A stretch of DNA of 64,000 bases from assembly GCF_001700435.1 (NCBI RefSeq), contig NZ_LYPC01000016.1, positions 152,961-216,960 on the forward strand, written 5' to 3'. Source of the stretch: Paenibacillus pectinilyticus (GTDB taxonomy: Bacteria; Bacillota; Bacilli; Paenibacillales; NBRC-103111). The notes under the pieces are model-generated. The model did no database searches. It had not been told where the DNA came from and saw only the letters and a list, made by a program, of their open reading frames with translations. A program made the position numbers and the translations under genes. This document shows positions 45,201 through 54,298 of the stretch, piece by piece; the first letter of the stretch is position 1, and each line of letters begins with the position of its first letter.

Positions 45201-46861
45201 GGTGTGATTTTATAGATGGCATAGGGTTCACCAGGCTTATCTGCGTACACGGTAACCATCTTGAACAGATGCGGTATATACATTCGATTAATCTCTAAAT
45301 CTTCATTCTCCGTTGATGCCCCATGCGTCTTAACCGATGTCTGATCCCTGACAATGACAAATTTAGGTTCGCTTGGAGTGATATGACCTTTACGGAAAAG
45401 AAGGGTGCTTTGATATTCGGACATCGTTACCAAGGTATCTGTTAGGGTATCAAATGAAGTAAAACCACCCAAAGTTGCACTTTGTTTAGTAGCCTCACTT
45501 ACACGGGCAACATATTCAAACCTGTTTAGCATATCCCAGCCATTGAAGGCGCCGGTCGCGGCCACCATCAATCCAAGGTCGTCTCTGCCTTTCGTTGGAA
45601 ACTCCTGATTATATTCAGTTAATGCAAAAGGCTTCTGGTACAGCTGCCCAAGGGCAAGACCAGGAATATAATTTTTAAATAGAGTCCCTCCAGATTGCGG
45701 CGGATAATTAGCTGCTGATTCTGGAGCAAATACCATACTGTAACGAGGATGTGACGCCGGGGTAAAAGAGAATGAGGCTCCCCTTCCATCTACAAGCCCA
45801 TTATATAAGTGTGTTTCATGAACATCTGTGTTTGTTCGCCAGTAGTTGGCCAAAGAATCATTAATGTAGTTAATTCCTCCAATGGGTACCTTTACGCCAA
45901 TTACATCTTTAAGGTAATTTTTCATTTCATTATGGGAAGATAACGCTTTTTCTGTGAAGTATTCGGCAAGATCATCACGAATACTCGGATCTGCAGTCCA
46001 AAACATATCTGGAAATGTTGTGATAGGCAGACGTGCTTTACCAGCCAGAAACGTATTAAAGTCTGCTTTCAACCATTCTTTTACACCTGCGTTTGAAAAA
46101 TTAGCATTATAAAGAATAGTTTCATTCATGGGAGACAGCCCCATCAATATAGGATCATCCTTCAAGGCAAGTCCGGTGTACGGATTAACATGAGTAAGCC
46201 ACTGCTGAGCAAATGATTGCCAAATCGCTTTACCGTCCGGAAAAAGCGTTGCCATATATTTGGCAGGGAATGAGCCGTATTTGTCTTTGCTTAAGCTTGG
46301 TACACTAGAGTAATCCGCATAAGCCAGAAGGTCGAGATCGATATAAATGCCTCGTGCCTTCAGCAAAGAAACGAAGTACTCAAAGTTATCCAGTTTGACC
46401 GGATTTAATGTAACCGTCGTGGAAGTAGGTTTCACCATAAGTCCTACTGCCCACTCAACATTATCATCATTGTCATGGAGTCGCACCGCATTATAACCCA
46501 TAGCAGCAAGCCGGTCGGCGATAATAACCATTTCTTCCCGGGTTGGATCCGTACCATAGCTGCCGTTAAGGTTGGTACCAAAGAATTTTACTTTCTTATT
46601 GGGCTCATCCGTAAAATAATAATCACCATCCGCATCAATCTTTACGAAGCCTTTCGTTCCAGCTGGTGTTTGATTCAAGTAGGACAAGTCCAGCGCACTT
46701 CCAGGTGCTACCGCCAATGTCGTATCAATAGCCTTCCATGTGCTATCCGCAACAATGGGGGCCGCGCTTGCAGTTGGAGCCTGCCCTACCGCTCCAAATA
46801 ACTGCAGTAATAATGCAAAAGCCAGCGTAACTGAAACCTTAGTAATCCTGCCCTTTCTCAT
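42263..46861 (-). CDS. Secreted modular clan-A glycoside hydrolase
   Basis: A 1532-residue secreted enzyme; ATG 46861 has GGAGG 7 nt upstream. Signal peptide ends near PTASAAP (~35). A (beta/alpha)8 domain spans ~40-480 with the clan GH-A acid/base motif SPMNE (Glu247) and probable nucleophile Glu416 in FALTEYNQEFP. Then follow a LamG-like module (~772-985), FN3 (~991-1080), a LamG-like module, a second FN3 (~1264-1356) and a third LamG-like module. The two FN3+LamG blocks are a recent-looking ~800-bp duplication. It likely degrades an extracellular polysaccharide whose products enter through the neighbouring importer. Exact GH family not assigned. Confidence 0.88.
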   Translation of the reverse strand: MRKGRITKVSVTLAFALLLQLFGAVGQAPTASAAPIVADSTWKAIDTTLAVAPGSALDLSYLNQTPAGTKGFVKIDADGDYYFTDEPNKKVKFFGTNLNGSYGTDPTREEMVIIADRLAAMGYNAVRLHDNDDNVEWAVGLMVKPTSTTVTLNPVKLDNFEYFVSLLKARGIYIDLDLLAYADYSSVPSLSKDKYGSFPAKYMATLFPDGKAIWQSFAQQWLTHVNPYTGLALKDDPILMGLSPMNETILYNANFSNAGVKEWLKADFNTFLAGKARLPITTFPDMFWTADPSIRDDLAEYFTEKALSSHNEMKNYLKDVIGVKVPIGGINYINDSLANYWRTNTDVHETHLYNGLVDGRGASFSFTPASHPRYSMVFAPESAANYPPQSGGTLFKNYIPGLALGQLYQKPFALTEYNQEFPTKGRDDLGLMVAATGAFNGWDMLNRFEYVARVSEATKQSATLGGFTSFDTLTDTLVTMSEYQSTLLFRKGHITPSEPKFVIVRDQTSVKTHGASTENEDLEINRMYIPHLFKMVTVYADKPGEPYAIYKITPELTPEQIASGNLPAQNKISITNSMTLKQVAETFINAIDDVNLKNNMLSNLNQNKLVSDTGELIFDLNLNTYLINTPYVIGAVGTLNNNLFELGPVSMKASVDKGTVSAATLDDKSLDKSERMLVIYTTDAAATGEDTIQDPLDSKKRTYVRGKLPTLAKHETMEFHLKTTLIPAGYKAYKLATNGVRLQEIPVMATGKDVFVQLDTDKGFAFELVYDPLYTNDFESGAADWTSVKGNFALQTESSGNHVYQSTKESTAVVAQTSGTDYFVESDVRIVSHKDTVGLLARYVDPDNYYSFTYDALFGKAIIEKRSNGTSVVLQTATGVTLPLDVMNKLRFEVVGSNLYGYINGQLVVTATDSSIASGSAGILTKDLELPAGFPWGAATQQWIAALGSAVSSEINAITGSNETFLTGLTEFLKRVKGPVSYDNFIVAYRDVTAPTAPSNVAATVLSSYEISLSWTPSIDIDSVASYIIYRDGQQIASINGVNTSYKDTGLSLGTTYHYTVKATDPANNVSAASEEVAATTKNTLLEDNFESGSASAWSVVSGWGTFSVVTDGSTKAYLSDNADKGATKSVAGLPTWTNYSVEAKGKMDQQSGRMGLVARYVDYNNYYTMTYDNYSKKVFISKLQNGVTTDLVVSAALAPLPAGVYNTYRFTVNGNTLQAYVNGQLLAMVTDSTFTTGMTGVYTHMLKGYFDDVVVHVIPDPDTVAPTAPTGLTATALSSSEVALSWEQSSDNAGVTGYTIARDGQDIATVTGAVYTFKDTGLSLATTYHYTVKAFDKANNVSDASSEAIVTTKSTLLEDNFESGNASSWSVVSGWGTFSVVTDGSTKAYLSNNADKGATKSVAGASTWTNYTVEAKAKMEATSGRIGLVARFVDYNNYYTMSYDNFLKKVFITKLQNGTSTDLVISTAIAPLAAGMYHTLKFTVNGTTLQAYVNGQLIITATDSTFSAGKIGVYTHQLKGYFDDVVVSVTP

Positions 46862-47055
46862 TTTCGATCCTCCAGTACACTTTTTTTGTAAAACCCGTTT
46901 TTGCGAACATAACCATTTCCAAATCGTTCTCATTCTCTCTAATTCGATTACGTTCTCTCCTAGCCGTATCTCGCTGATTTATGCGGTCTTAACCACCTCC
47001 TTTCAATTCACTCGCCTTTATAAGGTTTTCTCGTTTATAGCGGGAGAGGATAAAG

Positions 47056-47107
47056 AGGCATATGCAAATGCGTGAAGTAACTAACAATCACGGAACATTG
47101 CATATGC
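47056..47107 (-). other. Hairpin in the 5' leader of the glycoside hydrolase mRNA
   Basis: GGCATATGCAA / TTGCATATGCC outer stem with inner CGTGA / TCACG, almost the same as the terminator at 38362-38414, but followed on the minus strand by TCTTTATCC instead of a full T-run. It lies between the -10 (47219) and the ATG (46861), so it may be an attenuator or a relic. Confidence 0.6.
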
Positions 47108-47218
47108 CAACCTGTAAATAATTTTGTTAATCCCGATTTTTATTGCATTTACCGTTGAAGCCATCCGACTTGATATCAATACATCCATAAAGCAAAGCAA
47201 CTTCTGAAACATATCCTC

Positions 47219-47271
47219 ACTATATATTTTGTAAGCGCTTATAAAAATATCATCGTTTTTGTTTTGATACC
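47219..47271 (-). promoter_or_regulatory. Promoter P2 of the glycoside hydrolase with activator box
   Basis: Minus strand GGTATCAAAACAAAAACG from 47271, 47 nt to TATAGT (47224-47219). It gives a leader of roughly 350 nt, which explains the gene-free 46862-47363 stretch. No plus-strand box is seen for the divergent kinase gene. Confidence 0.8.
47230..47243. promoter_or_regulatory. cre site in P2
   Basis: TGTAAGCGCTTATA, close to the ideal cre TGTAAGCGCTTACA, at the same place relative to the -10 as in P1. It could also affect the divergent kinase promoter. Confidence 0.8.
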
Positions 47272-47363
47272 TTCATTTGGGATATGTTCTTCTCCAGAAA
47301 GGTATCGCTCACCGCATGTCGAATCCTCCTTACAAGCCTACTACGAAGAAAGAAGGAGTTCTC

Positions 47364-49127
47364 TTGCCACGCACCCTAAACGCCATGAGTATTAAAAGTA
47401 AAGTGACGCTTGCCTTTATTTTTTTCATATTAATTCCCTTCAGCGTGCTAGGTCTGTATACATACAACCAATCGCAGCGCTATATCCAATCGCAATTACT
47501 GGCTAACTCCCAGACCACTGTGAAGCAGATTAAGCATACAATTGAGAATAAAATCGACCTTATTGAAAGCGTTAGCAATAATATCACTTATAATTATCGC
47601 TTTCAGCAATTTCTCGGTGAACCGTATTCGTTAGAGAAAAATTCATTGGATACCTATTTCAATTACGCAGCACCGCTGGTTAACTATGCCATGTTATTCC
47701 AGAAGGTTAATGCCCAGCAAATTTACATCTATATGAACAATGATTCCATCCCTGAAGGATTTGGCTCCTTTTACTCCGAGAAAAAGGTACAGCTCGAGCC
47801 TTGGTACAATACATTCATGGCCTCTACGAAGAAGTCCCTCTGGCTACTGAATAGGGCCGATGGCGGTGACATTTTCCGATATATCCAAAAAATGATTTCC
47901 ATTGAAGGCACTTATCTAGGTATGTCCATTATCGATGTGCGTTTAAGTGATTTGCTTGAACCCGCTTTAAATCCAAATATTGCGAATCAATCTGTGTTTA
48001 TTTTGGATGCCAATCATACGATTGTATCCAATGATCACAAGCCAGACACTCAAGCCCTATTTGACGCAACACCCGCCCTATTCACACAAGGCTTTGCGAA
48101 GAAAGCAGGCTATTTATACGTCACCGATACATTGAAAGGTGTTCAACATAGTATCGTAATGGCGATTCCTATCCCACCTTTGCTAGGATCCGTTCAGGTT
48201 GCAGCAAATCTCGTCTCCATTCTTACCTTTATCATCTTATTGTTTGCCTTTTACTACGTACTCAAGCTAACGCTAAGTAAAATGAAAACGAGCATTAAAC
48301 AGATGGATCACGCCATTGAAATGGGCTTCAAGCCCATTCCGATCCTACGCAGGGATGAATTCGGGGTCATTTCCGAGAAATTCAACATTTTGCTCAATAA
48401 AATTACGTTATTGCTCAGTGATATGGTCAAGAAAGAAACCATGCATAAGGATGCCCAGCTCATGGCGCTCCAAGCCCAGATTAATCCGCATTTCATTTAC
48501 AACACCTTAGATATTTTCAGTTCCAAAATGGAGATTGCCGGTCAATATGAGGTATCCGACGCTATGGCCGACTTTGGAAAAATGATGCGATATAACATGG
48601 AAAGTCACGCCAAATTTGCTGCTTTAGAAGACGAGCTTCGCTACTTAGAGCAGTATATAAATCTACAGAAGGTTAAATTTGGAGATAGTATTCATTTCCA
48701 AATTCACGTCCCTAGTGAACTTCTCGCCACACAAGTATTGAAGTTCATCCTGCAGCCTATTGTAGAGAATAGTGTAAAGCATGGCTTTGCGAAGCAAGAT
48801 ACACTCACCATCGATATCCATGTTACATTAGAGAATGACTCTACAATTCGGTTATGTGTAAAAGATAATGGCGTTGGCATCGAGGCTGCACGGTTAACCC
48901 AGCTCAACGAGCAGTTCCGTACTTCCGTGTATGTGGGTAAAGGCGAGAAAGAGCGAGAAAGTATTGGTCTGGGTAATATTAATGAACGATTGAAGTTATT
49001 TTATGGCGAACAATATCCTTTACGGTTAATCAGCACACAAGGTCAATATGCAGAGACGATATTAACCCTTCCTTATGAATCAAGAAAGATCCAGGAGGAT
49101 GACGATGTACACACTATTAATTATTGA
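47364..49127 (+). CDS. YesM-type sensor histidine kinase
   Basis: A 587-residue kinase if TTG 47364 is used (AGAAGGAG 5 nt upstream); ATG 47316 and ATG 47385 are alternatives. TM1 ~14-34, outer Cache-like sensor, TM2 ~285-305, HAMP-like linker, then the QAQINPHFIYNTLDIFSSKM His motif, NSVKHGF N-box and DNGVGIEAARL. It overlaps the response regulator by 23 nt. Together they are placed to control the polysaccharide locus around them. Confidence 0.94.
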   Translation: MPRTLNAMSIKSKVTLAFIFFILIPFSVLGLYTYNQSQRYIQSQLLANSQTTVKQIKHTIENKIDLIESVSNNITYNYRFQQFLGEPYSLEKNSLDTYFNYAAPLVNYAMLFQKVNAQQIYIYMNNDSIPEGFGSFYSEKKVQLEPWYNTFMASTKKSLWLLNRADGGDIFRYIQKMISIEGTYLGMSIIDVRLSDLLEPALNPNIANQSVFILDANHTIVSNDHKPDTQALFDATPALFTQGFAKKAGYLYVTDTLKGVQHSIVMAIPIPPLLGSVQVAANLVSILTFIILLFAFYYVLKLTLSKMKTSIKQMDHAIEMGFKPIPILRRDEFGVISEKFNILLNKITLLLSDMVKKETMHKDAQLMALQAQINPHFIYNTLDIFSSKMEIAGQYEVSDAMADFGKMMRYNMESHAKFAALEDELRYLEQYINLQKVKFGDSIHFQIHVPSELLATQVLKFILQPIVENSVKHGFAKQDTLTIDIHVTLENDSTIRLCVKDNGVGIEAARLTQLNEQFRTSVYVGKGEKERESIGLGNINERLKLFYGEQYPLRLISTQGQYAETILTLPYESRKIQEDDDVHTINY

Positions 49128-50700
49128 TGACGAGGAATTGATTGCCTGTGGCGTAAAGGCCAAGCTCGAGAGGGCTAATGTACCCGGTATCCGTGACATT
49201 CACCTTGCTATCGGCGGTCTACAAGGGCTTGAGCTAGCGCTGCACCTGCAGCCACATATCATCATTACAGATATTCGAATGCCGGAGTTAGACGGTATTC
49301 AATTAATTAAACAGCTGTCCACGCAGCTGACCCATACGAAATTCATTATGCTGAGCGGGTACGGTGATTATCCCTATGTGCGCGAAGCCTTCAAATACGG
49401 CGCGCTGGATTACCTCTTGAAGCCAGCGGCCTCCGATGAGCTTGGCAAACAAGTGCAGGCTGCCATCGTCAGCATACAGACCGATCAATTGAACGATCAG
49501 CTCGCTGAACGCAGTCAGCTAGATGCCAGAGCCTTGCTTGCTGCAAGGCTGCCGCTTATGATCCATGGATCGAAGCGAGTGCCCACAGCTTCTGACTCTG
49601 CAACGGACTCCTCTCTGGGGAATAAAGACTCCGAATCTCAGCAATCGCTCGAAGCTTATTTCACTCATCCACTATTCGTCGTAGCTAATCTAACGTTCGA
49701 TGATATTACCTTCAGTGAAGAGCATTTGGACATCGTGAATGACTGTATCGAGCACCTCATTCACGAGCAGGGGATCACACAACTTCTAAGCTATCTCGCT
49801 TTTCACGATACGCAAGGAAGTATTGGGCTTGTATTTAACTACGTTAATAATCTTGCCCATCCGACTGTACTAGCTTTACTTAACCGAGTCGTACGTACGC
49901 TTAGAAAAGGCCAGCAGCGAACACCTATCGCCTCAATCAGTCAGCCTGGGCAAGGCTTGAATGAATTATCGCACCTCTATAAGCAGGCGTATTATGCGAT
50001 GTCTGAGCGGATTGTAAGAGAACCGGGCGAGGTATTAGCAGCCGTAGAGCCTGCGGTCCGCAACGAAGCTTGGCTGCCTGCGAAGAAGGATATAGAGGAA
50101 ATTAAGCAAGCGGTCGAAACCCTTCATCTGGAACGTATCTCCCTCTGGGTTGATCGCCATCTTAGCGATGCACTGCGTTCCCAGATGTCCTTAGAGCAGC
50201 TCAAGGCGATCTATGATCTCATCCTGTCCGAAATTCATCGCCATGTGCATGATCGCTTCCTATTCGAAGAAGGGGAGCAAGCAGCAGCCTTCGATACGTT
50301 TCATACGCTTGCGGAGCTTCGCCACTACTTGAAGAGCTATGCAACTGATACGAAGCATCAGATTTCTGACCACGCGGGTCTCAACGAAACGGTTATTACA
50401 CTTGCGGAAACCATTGTACGTGAGCATTATAACCGCGATTTACAGCTCGCTGAGGTCGCTAATCGCGTCTCGATGAACTATTCTTACTTCAGCAAGCTAT
50501 TTAAGGAGAGAACCGGTTTAACCTTCACCGCTTACCTCATCAAGGTCCGCATGGAGGAGGCACAGAAGCTGCTCAAAGACCCCACCTTACGGATCAATGA
50601 GATCTCGGAAAAGGTAGGGTATGGCAATCTCTATCATTTCTCACGCGCTTTTAAAAATTATTTCGGCGTTTCCCCGAAAGAACATCGGAAATCGATGTAA
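49105..50700 (+). CDS. YesN-type response regulator with AraC DNA-binding domain
   Basis: A 531-residue protein. ATG 49105 has AGGAGG 6 nt upstream. Receiver with acidic LLIIDDEEL and Asp in IIITDIRMPELDG; C-terminal AraC domain (LAEVANRVSMNYSYFSKLFK, INEISEKVGYGNLYHFSRAF). The most likely binder of the GGYATCAAAWCAAAAA boxes before four nearby genes. The stop is 3 bp from the stop of the convergent esterase gene. Confidence 0.94.
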   Translation: MYTLLIIDDEELIACGVKAKLERANVPGIRDIHLAIGGLQGLELALHLQPHIIITDIRMPELDGIQLIKQLSTQLTHTKFIMLSGYGDYPYVREAFKYGALDYLLKPAASDELGKQVQAAIVSIQTDQLNDQLAERSQLDARALLAARLPLMIHGSKRVPTASDSATDSSLGNKDSESQQSLEAYFTHPLFVVANLTFDDITFSEEHLDIVNDCIEHLIHEQGITQLLSYLAFHDTQGSIGLVFNYVNNLAHPTVLALLNRVVRTLRKGQQRTPIASISQPGQGLNELSHLYKQAYYAMSERIVREPGEVLAAVEPAVRNEAWLPAKKDIEEIKQAVETLHLERISLWVDRHLSDALRSQMSLEQLKAIYDLILSEIHRHVHDRFLFEEGEQAAAFDTFHTLAELRHYLKSYATDTKHQISDHAGLNETVITLAETIVREHYNRDLQLAEVANRVSMNYSYFSKLFKERTGLTFTAYLIKVRMEEAQKLLKDPTLRINEISEKVGYGNLYHFSRAFKNYFGVSPKEHRKSM

Positions 50701-50703
50701 GAC

Positions 50704-51651
50704 TTACCACTTAGCGAAAAACGCATGTGCTGCCGCATGGAACCCCGGTGGCATCGCATGCCCCATGAATGGATACACTTCAATGGATTTATGTGTGGAC
50801 TCGATTCGGTTATAAGCGGCAAAAATAGCCTCCGGCAAGCAGGTCGTATCCTTCAACCCAACCGTTACATGGACAGGCTGCCCGATGCAATCTCCGAGAT
50901 TCATAATGTCAAAATAGGAAATCGTCTTCAGAACACTTGACAAGTGTTCTGGGAATCGCGTCACGAAATCCGCAGCCTCGCTAAGCGAGCTAACGGAATT
51001 CAGCAGACCGAGATCCATGTGACATAGATTTGGCACATGGGCAACTACAGCCCGAATGCGCATCTCAAGCGCAGACATGAGCAGGGCTAAGCCGCCCCCT
51101 TGGCTTCCTCCGAATACGAATACGCGTTCGCTGTCGATTTCCGGTTGTTCCAGTGCACATTGCAGGGCACGCAGCGAATCAATCGCGACTGCGCGATAAT
51201 AGCTTTTCTCGGCATCGAGGATGCCTTGTGTAATCCAGCCCTTCGTCATGCCATAATCCTGTGTTAGCGTATTACCGCTGTCTCCGCCTTGCCCGCGAAC
51301 GTCAACGGCTAGTACAGCATATCCCATAAGTAACCATGCGGCATGATCCTCGGGCTTTCCTTTCGAGCCTGAATAGCCAGGAAAGGTAACCACACAAGGG
51401 ACCTTTTCCGAACTATTACCTATGTTAGGCAGTAGAAGCCAAGCGTGGATCGGCGTCCCTGCAGCCCCCTCCAATACGATCCTACTCACTGTCGCTTTGA
51501 CGAAAGGAGTTTCTTCTGGCTCCCTCGTATACGTTACCTTTTGAGCAGCCTCCTCATAGACCCTCTCCCAAAATGCATGCAGGTCTTGAGGGGCCGTCAA
51601 ATCTGGCCTATACTGCGTTAGACCCTGAATTCGACTTTCGATTGCGTTCAT
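50704..51651 (-). CDS. Acetyl xylan esterase / cephalosporin-C deacetylase family
   Basis: A 315-residue alpha/beta hydrolase of the AXE1 family (CE7), removing acetyl groups from sugars. Motifs: RGQGGDSG, nucleophile GGSQGGGLAL, Asp in HVTVGLKDTTCLPE, His in FMGHAMPPG. No signal peptide, so it acts on imported oligosaccharides. Its upstream region has no GGYATC box, but its place between the response regulator and the FAD enzyme puts it in the same locus. Confidence 0.93.
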   Translation of the reverse strand: MNAIESRIQGLTQYRPDLTAPQDLHAFWERVYEEAAQKVTYTREPEETPFVKATVSRIVLEGAAGTPIHAWLLLPNIGNSSEKVPCVVTFPGYSGSKGKPEDHAAWLLMGYAVLAVDVRGQGGDSGNTLTQDYGMTKGWITQGILDAEKSYYRAVAIDSLRALQCALEQPEIDSERVFVFGGSQGGGLALLMSALEMRIRAVVAHVPNLCHMDLGLLNSVSSLSEAADFVTRFPEHLSSVLKTISYFDIMNLGDCIGQPVHVTVGLKDTTCLPEAIFAAYNRIESTHKSIEVYPFMGHAMPPGFHAAAHAFFAKW

Positions 51652-51738
51652 AAAGGTAAATCTCCTTCGTGTTATTTGTTATAATATCCCAAGTGTACAT
51701 GACATCTATTGGAAATGAAAGATAAAAAAAGCGGTGTA

Positions 51739-51770
51739 AATAGCCCTAGTTACATACACCTAGGGCTATT
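51739..51770. terminator. Hairpin after the FAD oxidoreductase gene
   Basis: An 11-bp perfect stem AATAGCCCTAG / CTAGGGCTATT with a 10-nt loop; the T-run is weak on the minus strand. Confidence 0.7.
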
Positions 51771-51783
51771 CGCCAACCTTATA

Positions 51784-54129
51784 TTAAGTTTGATAGCACC
51801 GTACTTCATAGATTGCTGCCGATGGATCGCCATTCGTCGCATCAATTACAATACGCAGCTTCTTCGTCTGAATCGCCTTCTCCAGCGTATGGCGGCAATG
51901 CCGTTGGTAATTCCCTTTCACCGCAAGCACCTGTACCCACGTACCCTGCTGCTCGGCTTCAATCCGATAATCCTTCGGACACTGTGGATCGTGATGGAAT
52001 GGCGCATATCCGTGATATTCCCACAGAATATTGCCTGGGAAGGTCAGCTCGATCTGCCTAATGGATTGCTGCTCCTCCCACTGCAATTCAAGCCACTGTG
52101 GAAGCTCCTCATTCGCATCTGAGCGCCATAGATTCGTGAAGTGGTACGGTCTTGTTACCCCGCTGATGACGTGCTCCGGGCTGTACGCATGCTGTGCAGG
52201 CTCCACACGGAAACTCCGCGTAGGTCCGTTCCAATCCCTGCGCATTTTGCTTGATCCCATTTCATACGCACACGTATGTCCTGGTACAATCCCGTCTCCA
52301 CAATGCCAAGCAATGTATGGATTTGCAAGTAGATCCAAACGCACATAGCTCCCCAATTTCAGACCATCCGCTTCACTCAACTGTACATCCCAATCGATCC
52401 ATTGGTACGTTCCTGGCATGATTTCCAATTCTGTAGTAGCTAGCGCAGGGTTCGCTTCTGAGCGATAATCCCAGATATGATCCACCGGAATGATTTTCGC
52501 GACCACGATTTGAGGTGTGTCACTCTGATTCGTCACACAGACCGACACGCGGTTCAGAACTCCTTCCGAAATTGCAATCCATTGCCCCTTACGTTGACGC
52601 AGGAGCTCATCGTGATGCCCCAGTTCACCAGATGCGCGCAATTCCTCTTTCACTTCAGCGCCGCTTACTGCCGCTTGGCTGCTTGCTGTCACGCGCGCGT
52701 TGCGCGCTAGATCGAGCTCATCCTCGTTCGTCGTGTTCAGCAAGAAGCACCCGTCGCGCAGCAGCGTCTGCTTCACTTCACGAATCGCCTCGCTTGGCAC
52801 ATCAGCAAGTGCTAACCCTTTCCTCAGCGCGATCGCTGCCGACGTTCCTACAGCCTGCCCAATGAGCGCCGTCGTCGCCATGACACGCACAGTGCCAAGC
52901 GCAGCATGGGTCACCGAGATATTTCGTCCCGCCATCATCAAATTGTCAACATCCTTGGCAATCGTCGACCGAAGCGGAATGCCATAAGGACCACAATAGC
53001 TTTTCACTGCATATTCTGTCGTCTCACTATACCCTTCCGAACTGGCATGTTCGCTGGTCGGAGCATGGAGTCCTCCTGGTGTGTGCAAATCCAGAAACCA
53101 GCCTCCATAGGCGATTTCATCCTCAAATACCGTTCGGTTGATCGGATCATGCTCCGTCATCAAGTATTGCCCCATAATTCTACGACTTTCCCGTTTGCCA
53201 GGTACCTGCCCAATCCAGTCAATCGCGTGATTGGCTGCAAGTTCTTTCGTGAGCGGATCTTTATTCTTCATCCAATCCCAAATACCAAGCACATACCGTG
53301 TCAGCTCATGGCGTATATCTTCACTTTCATAAATCGTATGCCAAGGCACCCCAATCTCGATCCACCAATAGCCACCTCGGATATCATTCGGCTTGCGACC
53401 CTGCTTATAGAAAAAGTCCGGATTATCAAGCTTCGCTGCCCAATCGGGTGCAGTAAACGGAGCTGGATAGCCGATATCCTTCGTTTTAAAATGAATAGAA
53501 TTGCCCATCACATCCCCACTGGCTTGTAAGGGGGCATGCGGCTCATTGAACTCCTCGCGTCCCTCGGAACCCATGCGCCATTCACAACCCGCACGATCCG
53601 CAACGATGCCATCGCCTGTGCAGTCCACAAACACATCCGCGATGAGCTCAAGCTCAAGCTCCGCATTAGCCACATAACCCACAACTGACGCGATTCTCCG
53701 CTCATTAGCCATCCGCACATCAAAAATGGACGTGTTCAAATAAAAGGTCAAATTCTCGGTCTGCTGCGCCATGTCATACATCGTCATATCCCACACGCTG
53801 TTGGTCCAGCCGTTTTCAAATATCGGTTCATGATTTCGCGCGCGTTCCTCAATCGTTAACTCCGAAATGATCCCTGTTTCCTTCGCATAAACATGAAATG
53901 CCCCCGCGCCATGCGGCGTAACACGCACTTCGGACGAGCTATTGCCTCCGAATACCGGTCGATCCTGCACGAGACAGGTTCTTGCTCCATGTCTGGCTGA
54001 TGCCACTGCCGCACAGAAGCCTGCTAGTCCACCTCCACATACGACAACATCATACGTTTCCGTCTTATATTGGTGCTTTCGCCCTGATTGATTGCCCGCT
54101 GTGCTCGTATCCTTGAAGTCACTCGCCAT
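51784..54129 (-). CDS. FAD-dependent oxidoreductase with C-terminal discoidin-like region
   Basis: A 781-residue protein from ATG 54129 (GGGAG ~10 nt upstream; ATG 54171 is possible). The N-terminus DVVVCGGGLAGFCAAVASAR is the FAD dinucleotide site, followed by GGNSSSEVR and a second motif near 400 (VDNLMMAGRNISVTHAAL), as in the FAD_oxidored family found in polysaccharide loci. The last ~280 residues look like a carbohydrate-binding beta sandwich (LELQWEEQQSIRQIELTFPG). No signal peptide. Its promoter P3 carries the locus activator box. Confidence 0.9.
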   Translation of the reverse strand: MASDFKDTSTAGNQSGRKHQYKTETYDVVVCGGGLAGFCAAVASARHGARTCLVQDRPVFGGNSSSEVRVTPHGAGAFHVYAKETGIISELTIEERARNHEPIFENGWTNSVWDMTMYDMAQQTENLTFYLNTSIFDVRMANERRIASVVGYVANAELELELIADVFVDCTGDGIVADRAGCEWRMGSEGREEFNEPHAPLQASGDVMGNSIHFKTKDIGYPAPFTAPDWAAKLDNPDFFYKQGRKPNDIRGGYWWIEIGVPWHTIYESEDIRHELTRYVLGIWDWMKNKDPLTKELAANHAIDWIGQVPGKRESRRIMGQYLMTEHDPINRTVFEDEIAYGGWFLDLHTPGGLHAPTSEHASSEGYSETTEYAVKSYCGPYGIPLRSTIAKDVDNLMMAGRNISVTHAALGTVRVMATTALIGQAVGTSAAIALRKGLALADVPSEAIREVKQTLLRDGCFLLNTTNEDELDLARNARVTASSQAAVSGAEVKEELRASGELGHHDELLRQRKGQWIAISEGVLNRVSVCVTNQSDTPQIVVAKIIPVDHIWDYRSEANPALATTELEIMPGTYQWIDWDVQLSEADGLKLGSYVRLDLLANPYIAWHCGDGIVPGHTCAYEMGSSKMRRDWNGPTRSFRVEPAQHAYSPEHVISGVTRPYHFTNLWRSDANEELPQWLELQWEEQQSIRQIELTFPGNILWEYHGYAPFHHDPQCPKDYRIEAEQQGTWVQVLAVKGNYQRHCRHTLEKAIQTKKLRIVIDATNGDPSAAIYEVRCYQT

Positions 54130-54201
54130 TTCTCTTAGTCTCCCTTTATGCAGCCACATCCACCTATCCATGGATGATTGCGCTTTCTTTTCCTCCTCTC
54201 C

Positions 54202-54254
54202 ACTTTAACGTGAGTGCGTGTACTTTAAAATATCACCATTTTTGATTTGATGCC
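54202..54254 (-). promoter_or_regulatory. Promoter P3 of the FAD oxidoreductase with activator box
   Basis: Minus strand GGCATCAAATCAAAAATGG from 54254, 47 nt to TAAAGT (54207-54202). No cre here. Confidence 0.75.
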
Positions 54255-54298
54255 TTCATTTTGGCATCCGAAAGTGAATTTGTCGAAAACAAAATAGA

